Shown one piece after another: positions 5,890-6,388 of a stretch of 6,388 bases of DNA; position 1 is the stretch's first letter, and each line of letters begins with the position of its first letter. The position numbers and the translations under genes were made by a program. The stretch comes from an uncultured Oscillospiraceae bacterium. Lineage in GTDB: Bacteria; Bacillota; Clostridia; Oscillospirales; Oscillospiraceae. The notes beneath the pieces are model-generated. The model searched no databases, was not told where the DNA came from, and saw only the letters and a program-made list of their open reading frames with translations. The stretch is from contig CAUFAM010000069.1 in NCBI GenBank assembly GCA_959022875.1, positions 1 to 6,388 on the forward strand, in the 5' to 3' direction.

Positions 5890-6009
5890 TCACATTGGCG
5901 GACCCGACCAGGAAGAGATGATCAGAGGAATTCCAATTATAATGAGCAAAATGAGTCCAATAAATGCCACTGCAAACGCATACCCCAACTTCTCCATGAC
6001 TCGTTTCAT
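5890..6009 (-). CDS. Single-pass membrane microprotein of 39 residues, unknown function
   Basis: Reading the minus strand from the ATG at 6009-6007 gives a 39-residue peptide. It has a basic start (MKRVMEKLGY), one long hydrophobic helix (about residues 10-32, FAVAFIGLILLIIIGIPLII) and a short polar tail SSWSGPPM before TGA at 5892-5890. This is the expected design of a small membrane peptide with the N-terminus in the cytoplasm. Support: a purine-rich ribosome site AAAGGAAGG (6023-6015) five bases upstream; an extended -10 promoter further upstream (6084-6112); and a 16-bp hairpin with GAAA loop and U-tract about 80 bases downstream. I do not recognise a family. It could be a stress-related regulatory peptide or the toxic half of a type I toxin-antitoxin pair, but I cannot identify an antisense RNA. 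The surrounding DNA is AT-richer than the neighbouring genes. Confidence 0.6.
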   Translation of the reverse strand: MKRVMEKLGYAFAVAFIGLILLIIIGIPLIISSWSGPPM

Positions 6010-6014
6010 TCATA

Positions 6015-6023
6015 CCTTCCTTT
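6015..6023 (-). promoter_or_regulatory. Ribosome binding site of the microprotein
   Basis: AAAGGAAGG on the minus strand ends five bases before the ATG at 6009. It selects this ATG over an out-of-frame ATG at 6013, which overlaps the site's spacer. Confidence 0.55.
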
Positions 6024-6083
6024 CCTCGTTCCAGACCGGTTATATTATCTTCTTTTCGCGTTGTGTTTTTGTCTCTTGTATGA

Positions 6084-6112
6084 AGTATAGCATAAGAGTT
6101 TGACTTTTTCCA
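6084..6112 (-). promoter_or_regulatory. Predicted extended -10 promoter upstream of the microprotein
   Basis: On the minus strand TGC-TATACT (6092-6084) is an extended -10 (TGn plus 5 of 6). TGGAAA (6112-6107) sits 17 bases upstream and matches the -35 consensus at 4 of 6. Transcription would start near 6077, giving a leader of about 70 bases before the ATG at 6009. Confidence 0.55.
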
Positions 6113-6177
6113 TGATAATTCCGCTGTACCTTGCGGCTATCTCCCCCTCTGGCCTCCTCCGCCAAACCCCAGCCCAT

Positions 6178-6211
6178 AAAAAAACCCGCGGCTATGAGCC
6201 GTGGGCTTTTT
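6178..6211. terminator. Intrinsic terminator, probably for a minus-strand transcript entering from beyond the window
   Basis: CCCGCGGCT (6185-6193) pairs with AGCCGTGGG (6197-6205) across a three-base loop. The stem has one G-T position (wobble in plus RNA, A/C mismatch in minus RNA). It is flanked by seven A on the left (6178-6184) and five T on the right (6207-6211), so it could work in both directions. No plus-strand gene precedes it closely. The minus direction has the longer U-tract and would insulate the microprotein promoter. Confidence 0.75.
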
Positions 6212-6388
6212 CAATGGTTTTAGTTGTCGTGCTGCTCTTTGGGCTGTCACGCTGCGGGCTGGGCGCATGGCCAGTCTGACAACTCCTCCTACTTCGGGCA
6301 GACCCGGTTCAGCTCTTGGCTGTCCCTGGGCTCTGCCCATCCGCTCCGGAGTCTGTCATCCCTATGCACCTGCCCTCCGCGCTTCTTA
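6212..6388. other. Unassigned GC-rich stretch at the window edge
   Basis: No convincing complete gene is visible. A minus-strand frame is open from the window edge (6387) to TAG at 6291-6289 for 32 codons and could be the tail of a gene outside the window, but its composition gives no family match. A 7-bp inverted repeat (AGTTGTC at 6222-6228, GACAACT at 6278-6284) encloses 49 bases and could be part of a structured RNA or be chance. I see no tRNA, SRP RNA, tmRNA, 6S or RNase P signature. Confidence 0.3.

Noticed and set aside
5861..6103. Plus-strand open frame of 80 codons
   Set aside because: No ribosome site before the ATG, composition unlike a protein, and it lies antisense to the better supported microprotein and its promoter.
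6222..6284. Structured noncoding RNA bounded by AGTTGTC/GACAACT
   Set aside because: The 7-bp pairing with a 49-base interior lacks supporting inner helices, and no known RNA signature was found; kept only as part of the unassigned stretch.
6137..6340. Minus-strand open frame of 67 codons
   Set aside because: It reads straight through the terminator hairpin and A/T tracts at 6178-6211 and is rich in Arg/Gly without any recognisable motif.

Overview
The window looks like a chromosomal segment of a moderately GC-rich, low-GC-lineage-type Gram-positive (Clostridia, probably an Oscillospiraceae gut anaerobe of the Flavonifractor/Pseudoflavonifractor kind). This rests on strong AGGAGG-type ribosome sites, TTGACA/TATAAT promoters, a BlaI/BlaR1-type regulatory pair, and SfsA and RecR sequences of Firmicute flavour. 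The organism assignment is inference. I recognise no insertion sequence, CRISPR array, tRNA or rRNA.

Layout. Positions 1-327 hold the C-terminal half of RecR, cut by the window edge. It is followed, probably in the same transcript, by a cysteine-rich integral membrane protein of unknown function (348-1076). A bidirectional hairpin terminator (1080-1118) separates these from sfsA on the minus strand (1117-1809). sfsA diverges from an EamA/DMT-family transporter (1878-2759) across a 68-bp gap with overlapping promoter elements.

The most informative region is 2790-5767, a three-gene signalling operon. It begins with a BlaI/MecI-type repressor (2851-3216). Next comes a BlaR1-like M56 membrane metalloprotease (3219-5189) whose outer domain shows no penicillin-binding motifs. 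Last is a small polytopic membrane protein (5186-5767), coupled by an ATGA overlap. The promoter carries two BlaI-type operators arranged as one perfect 18-bp inverted repeat that also contains the repressor's ribosome site. The expected circuit is autorepression: an outer-surface signal activates the M56 protease, the repressor is inactivated and the operon is induced. No beta-lactamase or other classical target gene is present, so the signal and the output are unknown.

Positions 5768-6388 carry no long gene. On the minus strand this stretch holds a well-supported 39-residue single-pass membrane microprotein (5890-6009) with its own ribosome site, extended -10 promoter and downstream hairpin. 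It also holds a second intrinsic terminator (6178-6211). The last ~175 bases are unassigned; they may be the tail of a minus-strand gene or RNA lying beyond the window.
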